DNA of 64,000 bases, taken from Chlamydoabsidia padenii (lineage: Eukaryota > Mucoromycota > Mucoromycetes > Mucorales > Cunninghamellaceae). Both the position numbers and the translations under genes were made by a program. Position 1 is the stretch's first letter. Every line of letters begins with the position of its first letter. This document shows positions 1 to 11,716 of this stretch, piece by piece. Location: contig JAIWND010000001.1 in NCBI GenBank assembly GCA_025330725.1, positions 434,001 through 498,000 of the forward strand, given 5' to 3'. The notes beneath the pieces were generated by a model. It searched no databases. It was not told where the DNA came from and worked only from the letters and a program-made list of their open reading frames with translations.

Positions 1-1259
1 CCCCAGGATCTTGATCAGTAGGTACCACACTCGAAGTCGGGAGCGGAGTCGTGGGCATGGATGCATAATCATCAACGGGTTGACGTTTCTTGTACTTTTT
101 ACCTAAATTGCTTCCTTTTTTGGTCGGTTGTGGAGTGGGTGATGTCGAAGGTTGGAGAGTTCTGTAGTGACAAGTTGCTGGCTCATTGTACGATGGTGTC
201 AACACAAATGACGAAGGTGCTAAAGATGAAGGTGATGGTAATGGTAATGTTGTTGATGCTTCGACTGTGGAAGATGTTGACAGTGGTGGTGGTGGTGGTG
301 GTGCTTGATATGGGTGATGAGCATAGTGCTGGTATTGAGGTTGGCTGTTTTCATGTTGTGGTACAGGTTGATGTTGTTTAGGGGTGTCATATTGTTTAGG
401 TGTTGTAGCTTCTGTTATAGTGTTCGTCACAATGGATGATGGATAAAGTGCCATTGTTGTTGTGGTGTTTTCAAACAAGGATCGGATCTGAGGTAAGTAA
501 TCTTGCTGAGTGATCAATCGTAGCATCAGTTCGTCCTAGTAATAAAAAGTAAGAGAAGAGGTGTTTAATAAGGTTCCCCATGTCATTGTCATTTTTTAAT
601 TGGGGAGGGGAAGAATCAAATAAATTACCTCGTTATAGTAACAATCATCCAACATCTTGTGTATTTCAACCAATGTCAATTCACTAAACATGCTTTGTAT
701 TTTTGATACCTTGTAGTTGATTGCTTCTTGAGTGAGACCGAAAGGAGGTGGGTTGATTGGGTAAGGTGTGAATAGTTGCTGTGTCATGTTTTCCTTGTTG
801 GCCAGATCATCTTGACTTGTTTTCTTTACTGATGCATCCAAAGGAAACTTGGTAGGGCTGTTATCATCATTTACTTGACCACCATTATTATTGTGTATCG
901 CCTTTGTTGCTGGTGTGTCCGTTTCCTAAAAAACCAAATGAGTAAGATGGTAAGTGGTCCTACCTCCCCCCCCTTTTTTTGTGTGTGTGTCGTCATATTA
1001 CATTGTCACTACTTACAGCATTGGTACCAACTAGAGGTTCAGTCTTTGTACGATCGTCAGGTTTGGACTCTACAAAAAGAAGAAAGTAAAAGAAAGAGAT
1101 TCAAAAATTTGCGCGTCAGATTTTTTTCTTTAAAAAACTTTCAATGCATGTTGAAACACCGCCAGTTATCTGATAAGGTCAATATTGATTCCCGTTTGCT
1201 TTACCTGATTCAGTGACAGAAGAAGTAGTAGTTTGTATGGGTTTTTTTGTTCGAACCAT
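1..1259 (-). CDS. CUE-domain protein, C-terminus beyond the window edge
   Basis: Four exons read on the minus strand: 1205..1259 (ATG), 1017..1069, 629..925 and 1..535, all with GT-AG junctions that keep one frame for at least 313 codons; the stop lies left of the window. Residues about 108-150 (YKVSKIQSMFSEL, then the helix ending CYYNEDELMLRLI) resemble a CUE domain, a three-helix ubiquitin-binding fold; it is split by the 629/535 intron. The rest is low-complexity: a Thr/Ser-rich N-terminus, then a Pro/Thr/His-rich tail with an eight-proline run near 290 and a basic patch (KKGSNLGKKYKKR). A role in ubiquitin recognition is inference from the domain alone. No orthologue recognised. Confidence 0.7.
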
Positions 1260-1283
1260 TATCTGAAGAGTTGTGTGTGGGAG

Positions 1284-1316
<33 letters not shown>

Positions 1317-1827
1317 TCATTGCTAGATAAATTGGGCTTTGTTTATATCCTAAGATGTTACAAAACTGGAGCGTGTTAGGTCACAGAAAAAACGCCCCTT
1401 GCTTTTTTTCGGAAGCCGATTTGACATGGTCATGCATATCTTTGTGCGAGGTACATGTCATCCAAATCAACAAGGCAGCATATAATTCAAGTCAAAGGGT
1501 ATCAGTTTTATTAGTTAAAGAGCTAAAGGATAAGGGTTGATTTACTACATGTTCGTCTACTAAAGTACATAATTCTATCTACAGCTATTACACTAGTTTA
1601 AATACATTTCAGGCACCAAAAGATCCAGAAGTGTGCTTCAGTAGTGGTGGTCGTCTTGATTCAGTGTCGACGGGGGGGGTATACCTCGAAAGTTGGCCAA
1701 CTGAGTGGTCTTTTCGGTCGTTTGTTGCCTGGTTGATGCTGATTCTTGGCAAATGTACTGTCGCTGATTCATCCGAATTTTTAAAAAAAAAGGGGGGGTA
1801 CTGTTAATGGCAAGTGTTGAATTGTTG
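1260..1827. other. Intergenic, 3' of transcription factor and 5' of CUE gene
   Basis: No coding potential that I can support. It holds a run of about 33 A at 1281-1313, probably in the promoter of the CUE gene, and AT-rich sequence after the stop of the transcription factor gene. Confidence 0.6.
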
Positions 1828-3774
1828 TTAATCGTATGTTAATCGTCGTCCCGAATGGTATGACAAGAGATCGTTGATATTCCTAACCCATGTCTGCGCA
1901 GTAATATCGTTAGAGAATGGATCTGCTTGGAATAACACCTTTAACATGGAGAGTTGTCGCATCGCTTGTTCCGTTACATCCATACTGTTTTCATATTTTG
2001 CCAATTCGACCAGAGTAGTGAGGCTAGGTTCTGTCATTGTCAAAAGATACATGATCAAGCAAGGCCGTGCCAATTCCAAAGATTGAGCAAGATGATTTGT
2101 ATAATTCAAAGCTGCATCAAGACGATTGCGTACCATCAAAAGATCAAAGATAGAGGAATCTTGTGTCGACAGGCATTCGTATACCAGCATCCTTGTCATA
2201 GCCCATTGTCCCTGTAGAAGCAACCCAATCTCCACTGCAAAGGCACGTGTCGATTGTGGATTGCTCTCACCATCGCTAGCACCATTTACCATCACACCGA
2301 GAGCTTGATTGTCATTGTGGAGAAAAGTCCAGAATCGCGGTTGCAATGCTTGAGGCAAAGCCAGTGACCAAGCTTCCAATTGATGTTCGATATTCTTAAT
2401 GTTCCACAATAATCCTGTCTCTGTTGTTGCCGAGCATAGAGTTTTCCCGATAGATAATGATATGAGAAGCAATTTGACACTATTGACACAGAAATCAATA
2501 CAGTAACCCACCTGATCCGATTCATCCTGCCGCTTGCTAGGGCATCGATCACCTGGTATTATAATGTCAGCAGCAGACACCATCACCGGACGATGAAAGG
2601 CCACACAACTAGACAAATGTACCCATAATGTTGACCACCATAACCGCCGATCATCTTCGCGAGTCTGTTCGTTCACAAGCATGCCTTTTTCCGTGCCAAG
2701 TTTGAGTACCTGAGCCATTCTGATTGCCAAGTCGCTGTACTGAATTGCATTGAGGTGGCCAAAAGGAGTCATGACTTGATACATATACATATGGAGTAGG
2801 GCCCGGATGGAATTGCGACTGCTGGACAAGTAGCATAGTTCCAAGAGTTCTTGAGCCTGCTGGAAGAAAAAGGCACCACGGTTGGGATTGATGTTTCCAA
2901 GCAACAGATTGGGACCCTGATGACCACCCACCCGACAATGATAATGACGAGCTGACATCTTTTCATGATTGTATACAAAAGCCCGGACAGATTTGGCGAG
3001 CAAAGAGTGTTCGAGTTTGGATTGACCCTTGAGACCACCAATAAAAGCTGGAGACACCCATTCCACCAATCGATCCTTTTCCACCATCTGATACACCAAG
3101 AAGCACATGGGATAACTTGTCGCCAATACCAAGTCAAGCCACGCTGATTCTTCAGGACCTTCATTATCGATAGACAGATTGCTGATACCTTGGGCATTGT
3201 TGGGATTGTCGTATGTAGGTCGTACCACATCAATACCACGAGCAAACACATTAATGGCTTTTTGTTGGACTGAGGCCGGATTAATCCCGCTCGTGAAAAG
3301 CTTGAGGAAATGATGGGACTCGGTTAGATGGGTGGTTATGTTGAGACCAGTGGAGGTGAGTGATATTTTGGTGGATGGATCGTCGTAAGGTTTAGATGCT
3401 CTTGTTTGGATCTTGACGGGTTGTTGTTCACCAATGTTGTAATGAGAAGCAGGAGTGGCAGAGGATTTGTCTTGATTTCGAAGACATAGTGTCAGTCGTG
3501 TTTCAAGTTTGCGCAATCGTCGTCCAATGTCATTCAAATCAAAAGCTGGTTCTTCAGTTTCTATTCGTATTTGTTGGTATTCGTTGGTGAATTGAGTGTT
3601 TGGTGCCTGGTGTGGGCACTTTTCGTTGTTGTTGTGTCCCTGGCAGTAGAAGCACTAGGATAAAAGAAGTGGATTAGTATCATAACCTATTTCTTTCCAG
3701 TAATTACTTACTTTATCAATTGCTATTTCATTGTCATATTTTGGCCGTTTAAAAGATTGGGAGTTGTTTAACAT
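1828..3774 (-). CDS. Fungal-specific transcription factor domain protein
   Basis: Two exons (3712..3774 and 1828..3654) give 629 residues. The middle carries the helical regulatory domain of fungal zinc-cluster factors (Fungal_trans family): YSDLAIRMAQVLKLG followed by EDDRRLWWSTLWVHLS near residue 360. The N-terminus normally holds a Zn2Cys6 cluster (six Cys). Here only KCFYCQGHNNNEKCPHQ at residues 21-37 resembles its second half; no first CxxC triad is encoded before it, and the sequence upstream of the ATG is CT-rich and promoter-like. A short coiled coil (IGRRLRKLETRLTL) follows, as in many dimeric factors. Expected nuclear regulator; targets unknown. It may have lost canonical DNA binding, or a further 5' exon may have been missed. 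Confidence 0.8.
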
Positions 3775-4223
3775 GAGAGTTGGACCAAGTAAATCATAAA
3801 GACGGCAAACAAAATCAAAGAGAGGGAAGAAAGAGGAGAAGGGGAAAAAATAAAATATTTATGGGCAAAAGTGGAAGCGGGATGTGAATTTTCAAACCAC
3901 AGTTCTGGGTTTGCCAAGGTTCGGAAACACAACTTGTTCTAAGGTTGAATTGTGTCAATTCAGAATACACAATTTATTTCACTCCTCTTTTGAAATCACA
4001 AGGAGTAACACAAATAGGCTTTTTAAAGGTCAGAAAAAGCGGGAATATAGTGACATGGCCAAAATCAACCCCGTAATGTGGCATAATCTCGTCATACTTC
4101 TATTAACAGAGGTACTGATTACCATATTTGGGCTGCTTGTCGGACATGAAATTAAAAGTCCCTGCATGTCAGTTCATGCCATCAACCAAAAGACATGATA
4201 TCGTATTTATTGTGTATGTAATT

Positions 4224-4270
<47 letters not shown>

Positions 4271-4348
4271 TATTAGCAAGACAAGCAAGACAGAGTATAT
4301 AATATGTATCTACTGTACTGTTAAAACAACAAACTATAGCTAGTGTAT
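3775..4348. other. Intergenic with T-tract and promoter motif
   Basis: No gene seen. A run of about 42 T lies at 4227-4268. A GCGGGATGTGAA element at 3877-3888, close to the start of the transcription factor gene, belongs to the recurrent promoter motif described in the findings. Confidence 0.5.
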
Positions 4349-6747
4349 TTATACTATTACATGATGTTGGATAACCCCATTCCTTTGGTATTTATGGCCA
4401 TTTGTATTATCTTGATTTTGATCTAGTCCCCAGCTATTTAGCACGATCAGTGATAACAAACATAAAAAATAAAAATAAAAACCTGAGTATCGTACATAGC
4501 ATTTCGTTTTCTTTTCCAACTTACATTCGAATAGTCCGATCGTCGCTTGCGGAGGCAAAGGTAGAAGGTTGAGAGCGAGAAGGACACCATGCCACGCTGT
4601 TTACACTTTGCTGATGGCCATGAAGTACTTCCAGCAGAGTTTCGTGCTCTTTACTCCATACATATACATGACTGTCTTCACTGCCACTAAGTACAAAGGT
4701 TTCATAGTCGTCCACACCACCAAATGTTGATCGAATGATAAAAGATCCCTGCTTGAGTCCATTGTATTTGCGTTCCACCGTTTGCATTTGAAGATCCCAC
4801 AAATGTATTTCTTCAGATTCTTGTAGATTCACCAAAGCATGTTGCCCGTCCTTTGTTAATGTCAGTGAGGTGATATCACATTCTTCTTGGATGTCGCTGT
4901 TATGTGTGTTTTTGCATAAAAAGTTTAGTGGTAAGTATTTATCGAGTTTCTTTCTTTTTTTTTTTTTTTATCATTATCAACTTACCAAATCTTGGTGAGT
5001 TTGGTCCCAGCAACATCGTAAACATTGAGTTTCTTGTCGAATCCAATAGTTACGAGTCGACTACCATTATCGTTCAATTCCATATCCACAATTCGTTGTT
5101 CCTCTACTTTTGCCACCAAACTTCCATCTGTTTTCTATAAAATGATGATGGAAAGGTTAGTGGATTAGAGCATACATGCAATCCCACTTTGTGTTTAGAC
5201 CTACCCATAATCTTAAAGTCTTGTCCAAAGACCCTGAAGCTATGTATTGACCTCCAGGTAACCAGACACAACATGTGACTTGATCAGAATGGCCCACAAA
5301 TTTCTTGATGATTTCGTCTTCCTGTGTATAAAAGCAATAAATGATGATTGTTCACAATGAGGATACAGTGAGGGGGATGATGATCAATTGACTTACAAAA
5401 GGATCCCATATAAGCAGCAAGTTGTCATTACCACATAGTACCACCTTGGAATTATCAGGTGACCAACTACAATTGGATATACTGGATGCACACTGTAGTC
5501 GTTTCACCCGTAGATATGTCTAAAACAACAAAACCAATCCAATGAGTAAGTTCTAATCATTCTATTTCTTTACTTTTATCATACTTACGTTCGTGTCCCA
5601 AATGATACAACTTCCGTCCTTGGAAGCAGAAGCCAAATATCGACCACAATGAGAATAAGCAACATGCCAAACTTCATCCACATGATCCCGGAGTATATAG
5701 ATGGTTTTCGTGGGAAAGTCATTCCTAAAGAGAGCTAGGGTTAATAAAAGATTATTGTAAAGAATAGAGTATACTTACTTATCACACAGATGATCATTAA
5801 AAAGAGAGTAAGATGCCTTTGTGCGATTATGGTATAAACAGTTGGCTTGTTGCCATTCGAAAGCTTGATTGATCAAAGTCAGCAGTCGGTCACGGGGAAT
5901 CATTATACTGGGATCGATGTAACCTACATTCAAAATATAAAACAAGTTAATTCATGCGTCCCTATTATGTACATAACATACCTTGTAACTGCACCAAGAG
6001 TTGTTCTCTTGAGAAGACTGTTCCATTATCATTTTGTATTCTTTGTTTGACTTCATCAGCAGAGGAGCAAAGAATCAGGCTAAAAAAAAAAAAAAAGGAG
6101 GGGGGAAGGGAGGGGAAAGAAAAGTGAGTATCCAGTATACATCTTTTTTATTCTTTAGTTACCTTGATAGTTCGTGTAATCGATCGGTGTTGTTTCCACT
6201 CAAAGGAGACAGTTCTTTCCGTAATACAGACAAGGCCTTCATTAGTTTTCTTGACTCCAAAAGTTCCAGAAACTTTTGTTGTCGTATTAAAAACCGCACA
6301 TGGTCGTATATTTGCTGCTTATCTTGTTGTGTATCGTCCATCGCTTGTCCATTTTGTAAAGGCACCACGCAAAGCTGAGGGAAGAGGGATTCGCACTTTG
6401 CCCATTTGCCATTTAAAACGGCAGACCTGAATTCAGTCACAAGTGTTGACTCGAGAGTTATACCGGAGACCTGTTCTAAAGTTTCGGCAACGTTCCTAAA
6501 ACGTGTATTTATATATTGAAAAAAAGGTAGTATTAGTCAAAAGCCCAATGTTCCTTATCATTCAAATTCAAACTAGTAAACTAGCCGTTTTTCTTTTGTC
6601 CACTTACTGATAACCAAGAGTGTGAAGAGACTGTAGTAACAAACGAACAAGTTCATCTGACTTGACCGGGCCAACTTTTTGTTGTACTGTTCCGTTAGGA
6701 TGTTGAGAAGTAGAAGATACTGAGTTGGAGGAGCCGTTCCCGTTCAT
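4349..6747 (-). CDS. GID7: GID/CTLH ubiquitin ligase subunit Gid7 (WDR26 family)
   Basis: Ten exons (6608..6747, 6163..6495, 5982..6079, 5779..5923, 5589..5724, 5397..5519, 5205..5321, 4986..5134, 4525..4896, 4349..4433) join in frame to 565 residues. Domains in order: a LisH-like helix (ELVRLLLQSLHTLGYQ, about 33-50), a CTLH/CRA segment (EFRSAVLNGKWAKCESLF, then VRFLIRQQKFLELLE), then WD40 repeats from about residue 240 (HVDEVWHVAYSHCGRYLASAS; FVGHSDQVTCCVWLPGG; HGHQQSVNSVAWCPS) ending in RIWGLD. This order is diagnostic of Gid7/WDR26, a scaffold of the GID E3 ligase that degrades gluconeogenic enzymes in yeast. It is divergently arranged with the S9 peptidase gene, 363 bp apart. Confidence 0.93.
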
Positions 6748-7110
6748 GGTTTGCTGCCTTTGTTGGTTGATTTATCAAGAGAGGAGTGGTATTCTAAATA
6801 AAAGATGGTTAATAAGAGTCAAAAAGCAATTGGTTTTATCATTCATTAGTATAATCTTACCAGAGAGTATGAGATTATAATAAACAAGAGGGGAGAAAGA
6901 AGAAAGAAAGAAAAAATCGTTGGTCCTTCATATTATATATATGCTGCCAACTTCTTTTGACCCGCTACTTTTTTTCTTCTTCTTGGGCCTGTCGATTAAA
7001 GCGGCGAATGAATACATTCCTGTATAATTGGGCAAGGTTGCCTTTTTTACTATTTTTTGCCTCTTGTTTACTTTTTAACTCTTTTTTTTTATTATTATTT
7101 CACTCATATC
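6748..7110. other. Divergent promoter region
   Basis: This spacer separates the start codons of the GID7 gene (-) and the peptidase gene (+). It is AT-rich with a TATATATAT stretch near 6934 and pyrimidine-rich sequence just before the plus-strand ATG. No ORF is supported. Confidence 0.5.
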
Positions 7111-9396
7111 ATGGTAGAAACAAAGCCATACGGATCCTGGACCTCTCCTATCTCTGCTGAATCGCTCGCTTCTGGAAAAGTGGCTAGTGATGTTTGTGTG
7201 GATGCGAAAACTCAATCTGTCTATTGGTGTGAAGTGGTTCCCTCTGAAGGCGGTCGTGGACAAATCTTTAAACAATCTTTGGTGGAAGAGTCTGGCAAAC
7301 CTCAAGCTCTCTTGGCACTCGGCTTTGACTGTCGGTCTCGAGTACATGAATACGGTGGAGGTGGCTTTATTGTCAATAATGGACTTTTGGTATTCTCCAA
7401 CGATGCGGATTTCAGCTTATATACTTTGGACGTGACTGATGCTAATGCTCAACCTCGGCGGGTGACTGAACTCAATAAATGGGTACGATACGGTGACTTT
7501 TGTTTGGATGCCCACCATAACTTTGTGATTGCTGTTGCTGAAAAGCACTTTGAAAATGAAGAACCCAAGGACGTGGTCAATACTTTGGTGGCAATTCAAC
7601 TGGCTTCTGGTAAAACCAAGGTACTGGCTGAAGGCTGTGATTTTTATTCCAGTCCTCGTTTATCGAATGATGGTCGTTCTCTTACTTTTGTCTCCTGGAT
7701 TCACCCGAACATGCCCTGGGATTACACTCAACTCTCCTATGCTTCTGTGTCTTACTCTGAAAACGATTCTGTGGTTATTGACTCGCTTACACTGGTGAAC
7801 CCTGGTATTGAAGAAAGCATTGTGGTAAGTAGACATCAAAAACAGACAATGATTATACTCACTTTATTTATTTATTATTATGTTGATAGCAACCTGAATT
7901 TGGGATTGATAACACTTTATACTTTGCCTCTGACAGATCTGGATTCTGGAACTTGTATCGTTATAATGTTAATACAAAACAAGTAGAACTATTGCTACCT
8001 TCACCTTTGGATCAAGAATTCGCTGGTGCCCAATGGCGATTCTGTACTTATTGGTATTGTCCTTTTAAAACTGATGCTACCAAATTGCTTTGTTTGAACA
8101 AGGACTCTCTTGCTATTCTCGACACCACCACAAAGACACTCACCAATCTCCCCATGGAATATAGTCATTTTGATCAACTCCGCACCTACGGTAACAAACA
8201 AGATGGCGACAACAAGGAACTGATTGTAGTGAACGCAAGCTCAACAACGACACCTACCGATTTGATTTCTTATGATATCTCCTCTCAAACCATTCAATCT
8301 GTGCTCAAGCCTTCCAGTGTGCCCAAGATTGACCCTACTTTTATATCGGTTGGTAAAGAAATTGCTTTCCCTACAACGGATGGAAAAGTAGCTTATTGTT
8401 ATTACTATGAACCGAAGAATCCAAACTTTGTATGCTCAGAAGGTGCTCCTCCTCTACGTGTGCTTTCTCATGGCGGACCTACGGCATCAACGACTAATGA
8501 CTATGCAAGTGTCATTCAATACTGGACAACACGAGGATTCGCCATTGCTGATGTCAATTATGGTGGAAGTACTGGGTATGGTCGTGAATATCGTAACCGC
8601 TTGAAGCGAAGCTGGGGGATTGTGGATGTCGATGATTGTTGTAACGCTGCCTTGTATTTGGCAGAACAAGGTTTTGTGGATAAGAAAAAGCTGGCGATTG
8701 AAGGTGGCTCGGCTGGTGGTTTTACTACTTTGGCTAGTTTGGCTTTCCGTGATGTATTTAATGCTGGTGTTTGTAAATATGGTATTTCTGATATTACTCT
8801 TTTGGCAAAAGAAACTCACAAATTCGAATCAAGATATCCAGGTAATGAAAAAAAAGAAAAAGAAAAAGAACATCTCCCATCTCCCATCGATTGACTCATT
8901 GATTATTGTTTTTATATTTGTACTGTAGATCAATTGATTGGTGAATACCCTAAAGAAAAACACATCTATGAAGAAAGGTATGGATGATAATGGACAGGAT
9001 GTGTATACTTAACTCTCTCTCATTTTTTTTTATTATTATTACATAGATCCCCCCTCTTCAAGGCCGACAAGATCAACTGTCCTGTTATATTTTTCCAGGG
9101 TCAAGAAGATAAAGTTGTCCCTCCTGCTCAATCCGAAGTAATGGTGAATGCTCTTCGAAAAAAAGGTGTCCCTGTTGCTTACTGTCTTTACGAAGGTGAA
9201 GGGCATGGTAAGTTAATATAAAAATGGACATGGCGACGATAGATTGGTCGGCTAACACCTATTTTAATTTATAGGATTCCGACGAGCTGAAAACATCAAA
9301 CGCACAATGGAACTCGAACAATGGTTTTTAGGACAGACTTTTGGGTTCGATGTAGATGGTATTGAAGGAATCCCTATTGATAACTTCCCTAAATAA
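7111..9396 (+). CDS. Prolyl-oligopeptidase family (S9) serine peptidase
   Basis: Five exons (7111..7824, 7890..8841, 8929..8977, 9047..9207, 9275..9396) give 665 residues. An N-terminal beta-propeller-like region (about 1-400) precedes an alpha/beta-hydrolase domain. The catalytic triad is visible: Ser512 in GGSAGG, Asp593 in GQEDKVV and His625 in [15 protein letters not shown] forms the oxyanion-side strand. This pattern fits S9C acylaminoacyl-peptidase/dipeptidyl-peptidase-like enzymes, which release N-terminal residues or dipeptides from short peptides. The start at 7111 ([10 protein letters not shown]) is preferred because the in-frame upstream ATG adds only a hydrophobic poly-Phe/Tyr stretch encoded by the pyrimidine-rich leader; if used, that stretch could act as a signal anchor. 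Without it the protein is cytosolic. Exact specificity is not determined. Confidence 0.9.
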
Positions 9397-9769
9397 TCAT
9401 CCCAACAAAAATTCTATAGTTTATTATATTGTCCACCTTCCCCCCCTCCACTTCTACTATAGGCTATCAAGTTATCCCCTTCCCCTTTTTAGTTTATAGT
9501 ATTATGTTGTCCTATTTATGTCATAAATAAAAAACAGGAATATTACGCCATTTAATCGTACAAGATTCTCCCTTTGTCGTTAACCAGTATCTTTAAAAAA
9601 ATGCAGGATAGAGGTCCGCATGATTTTAACGAGTCTTTCCCTTCGCCCAGAAATAACGTAATTTGAAACTTGGCAAGGCTTGAAGTTAAGTACTCACCAA
9701 CAATCACCCCCCTCTCTCTCAAAACACAAATCTCATTCTACACTCCCCCCCCCTTTTTTTTTTTTTTAC

Positions 9770-10440
9770 AAAAGTCAGGTTAAAATAATCATGAGGTTAT
9801 ATTGCTCCATACAGTGGACTTGGTATATTGGCCATTATGTAAAGTCTGTTGGAAATAGGCTAAGGAATGCTCATGGTCACTTTTGTCATTAGCATCGCTT
9901 GTCCATTAAGGCAGTAGAGCTCTCTTAAGATTCCAGGCGAGGGTAAGCGGGTTTTGAATCAAGTTTTATCTTGTGTGTCAATTTTCATTCTGCAACTTTT
10001 TTTAGAAAAGTCAGGCTAAAATGATCTTAAGGCTGTATTGCTCCATACAGTGGAATTGGTATATTGGCCATTATGTAAAGTCTGTTGGAAATAGGCTAAG
10101 GAATGCTCATGGTCACTTTTGTCATTAGCATCGCTTGCTCATTAAGGCATTAAAGCTCTCTTACGATTCCAGGCGAAAGTAAGCGGATTTTGAATTAAGT
10201 TTTTTCTTGTGTCAATTTTTTCATTCTGCAACTTTTTTTTTTCACAAAAGTCAGATTAAAACGATCTTGAGGCTATATTGTTCTATACAGTGGACTTCGT
10301 ACAATGGCCATTATGTAAAGTCTGTTGATAATAGACTAAGGAACGCTCATGGTCACTTTTGTCATTAGCATCACTTGTTCATTAAGGCATTAGAGCTCTC
10401 TTAAGATTCCAGGCGAGAGTAAGCGGGTTTTGAATTAAGT
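9770..10440 (+). repeat. Three tandem copies of a ~240-bp repeat
   Basis: Units begin with AAAAGTCAGG(T/C)TAAAA or close variants at about 9770, 10006 and 10246, a period of 236-240 bp. Shared blocks include GGCCATTATGTAAAGTCTGTTG, GCTCATGGTCACT and GTCATTAGCATC. Copies differ by scattered substitutions and by the length of a T run at each boundary. The third unit is truncated at its tail. There is no coding capacity. Short blocks (GTTGGAAATA, CATTAGCAT) recur in the repeat islands near 22.5 and 36.9 kb, so these may be one diverged family. Confidence 0.85.
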
Positions 10441-10590
10441 GTGGTCTTTCTTGATGTTAACCATGTTTAAATTCCGCCTGTCCACCATTAATTGTTGGCT
10501 TACCTCGAAAAGACCATTACTGATGGATTGGTCAACCCAACTCTATGTTATAGGGCATGTAGTTTTATGTCTACTTGTAATTTCAATTGA

Positions 10591-10848
10591 CGGTTTTCTC
10601 CCAGATCCTTCCGTCTGTCGGGCGAAGATGAAGATGAATGTGGACTGATAAATGAGCTCGACATCCAGAGGGATTTAGTTAATGTCAAATCCCGGTCACC
10701 TATAGCCCGCCGAGGTTATTTCGTTAGACACATTTATAAAGACCACTTTTTACTCAACCCATCAACGGATAAAGCTATTTTGAGAGCCAAAGATATCACC
10801 AGAGAATCTGACTTGGCTATGACTAGGTTGATCATTGTTCAATTTTGA
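10591..10848 (+). pseudogene. 85-codon open stretch without start codon, possible gene remnant
   Basis: Frame 10591-10848 is open from just after a TGA to a TGA, with no early ATG. The product is charged and non-repetitive (SGEDEDECGLINELDIQRD, then SPIARRGYFVRHIYKDHF), unlike the translations of nearby AT-rich junk. A TTTTCTCCCAG acceptor-like string sits at its start, so it could be a last exon, but I found no upstream exon. Family not recognised. It lies between the tandem repeats and the 3' end of the PP2A gene. Confidence 0.25.
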
Positions 10849-11396
10849 TTTCATTCAGCCTATGTATACGGGATTGCGATGATCCGAATCGGCGTTTAAA
10901 TGTAGCGATAATCATGCAGACTGTCCTATAAAAAGTCAAATACCAAACTGGGGTCAAAATAAACATAGACAAGAAGAATGCTATAAGAATTTCTTTATTA
11001 TAAAATAAAACAATGGAGAAACAATTAATAGTAATGGCTAAACTGTGATATCTTTCCATGATACGTAAAAGGAATCATAATGTTGGAAAGAAACAATATA
11101 GAACATACAAATAAAATGGATCACATAAAGTAAACAAGGGAATTCATTTGGGGCGATAAAGGATTGGTGTATGTCATAAAACTAATAAAAGGGAAAGGGA
11201 GAAGGATAAACTAGACATATGATGTTTTTTTTAAAATAAAAAAAAAAGTAGTGGGTGTTACAGTAACTAGTAAGGGGAATGGGATGAAGAAGACAGGATC
11301 TAGTAATTGAGTTATTGTTCACTAACAAGTAAATGATAAAAAGAAAAAGATACAGTTAGTATGGTTATATATATATATAATACACTATAAATATAT
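10849..11396. other. Intergenic and 3' UTR of PP2A-B55 gene
   Basis: AT-rich sequence with several polyadenylation-like AATAAA strings on the minus strand. No gene seen. Confidence 0.5.
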
Positions 11397-11675
11397 TTAC
11401 GTGAAGATAAATAGATTGTTGGTGGCGGCAACGGCGATAGTGTTTTCTTGAGGATGCCAAGATGAATGGAGAATCTTCTTGTTAAAGTCCGTAGGATCCG
11501 CACCAACTGGACCACCTTTTCCTGGACCTCTAGTCATTGCTGTTTTGTTCTTGGAGGAGCCCAAGCGTTTAGCCTTGAATGCGCTCTTGTCAGCTTGGAG
11601 AGTGATATCAGATTTTCCTTCGCAGTCATAGAGATGGAATGTGTTGTTATAAGACCCAGTCATCACATGGCTAAC

Positions 11676-11716
<41 letters not shown>

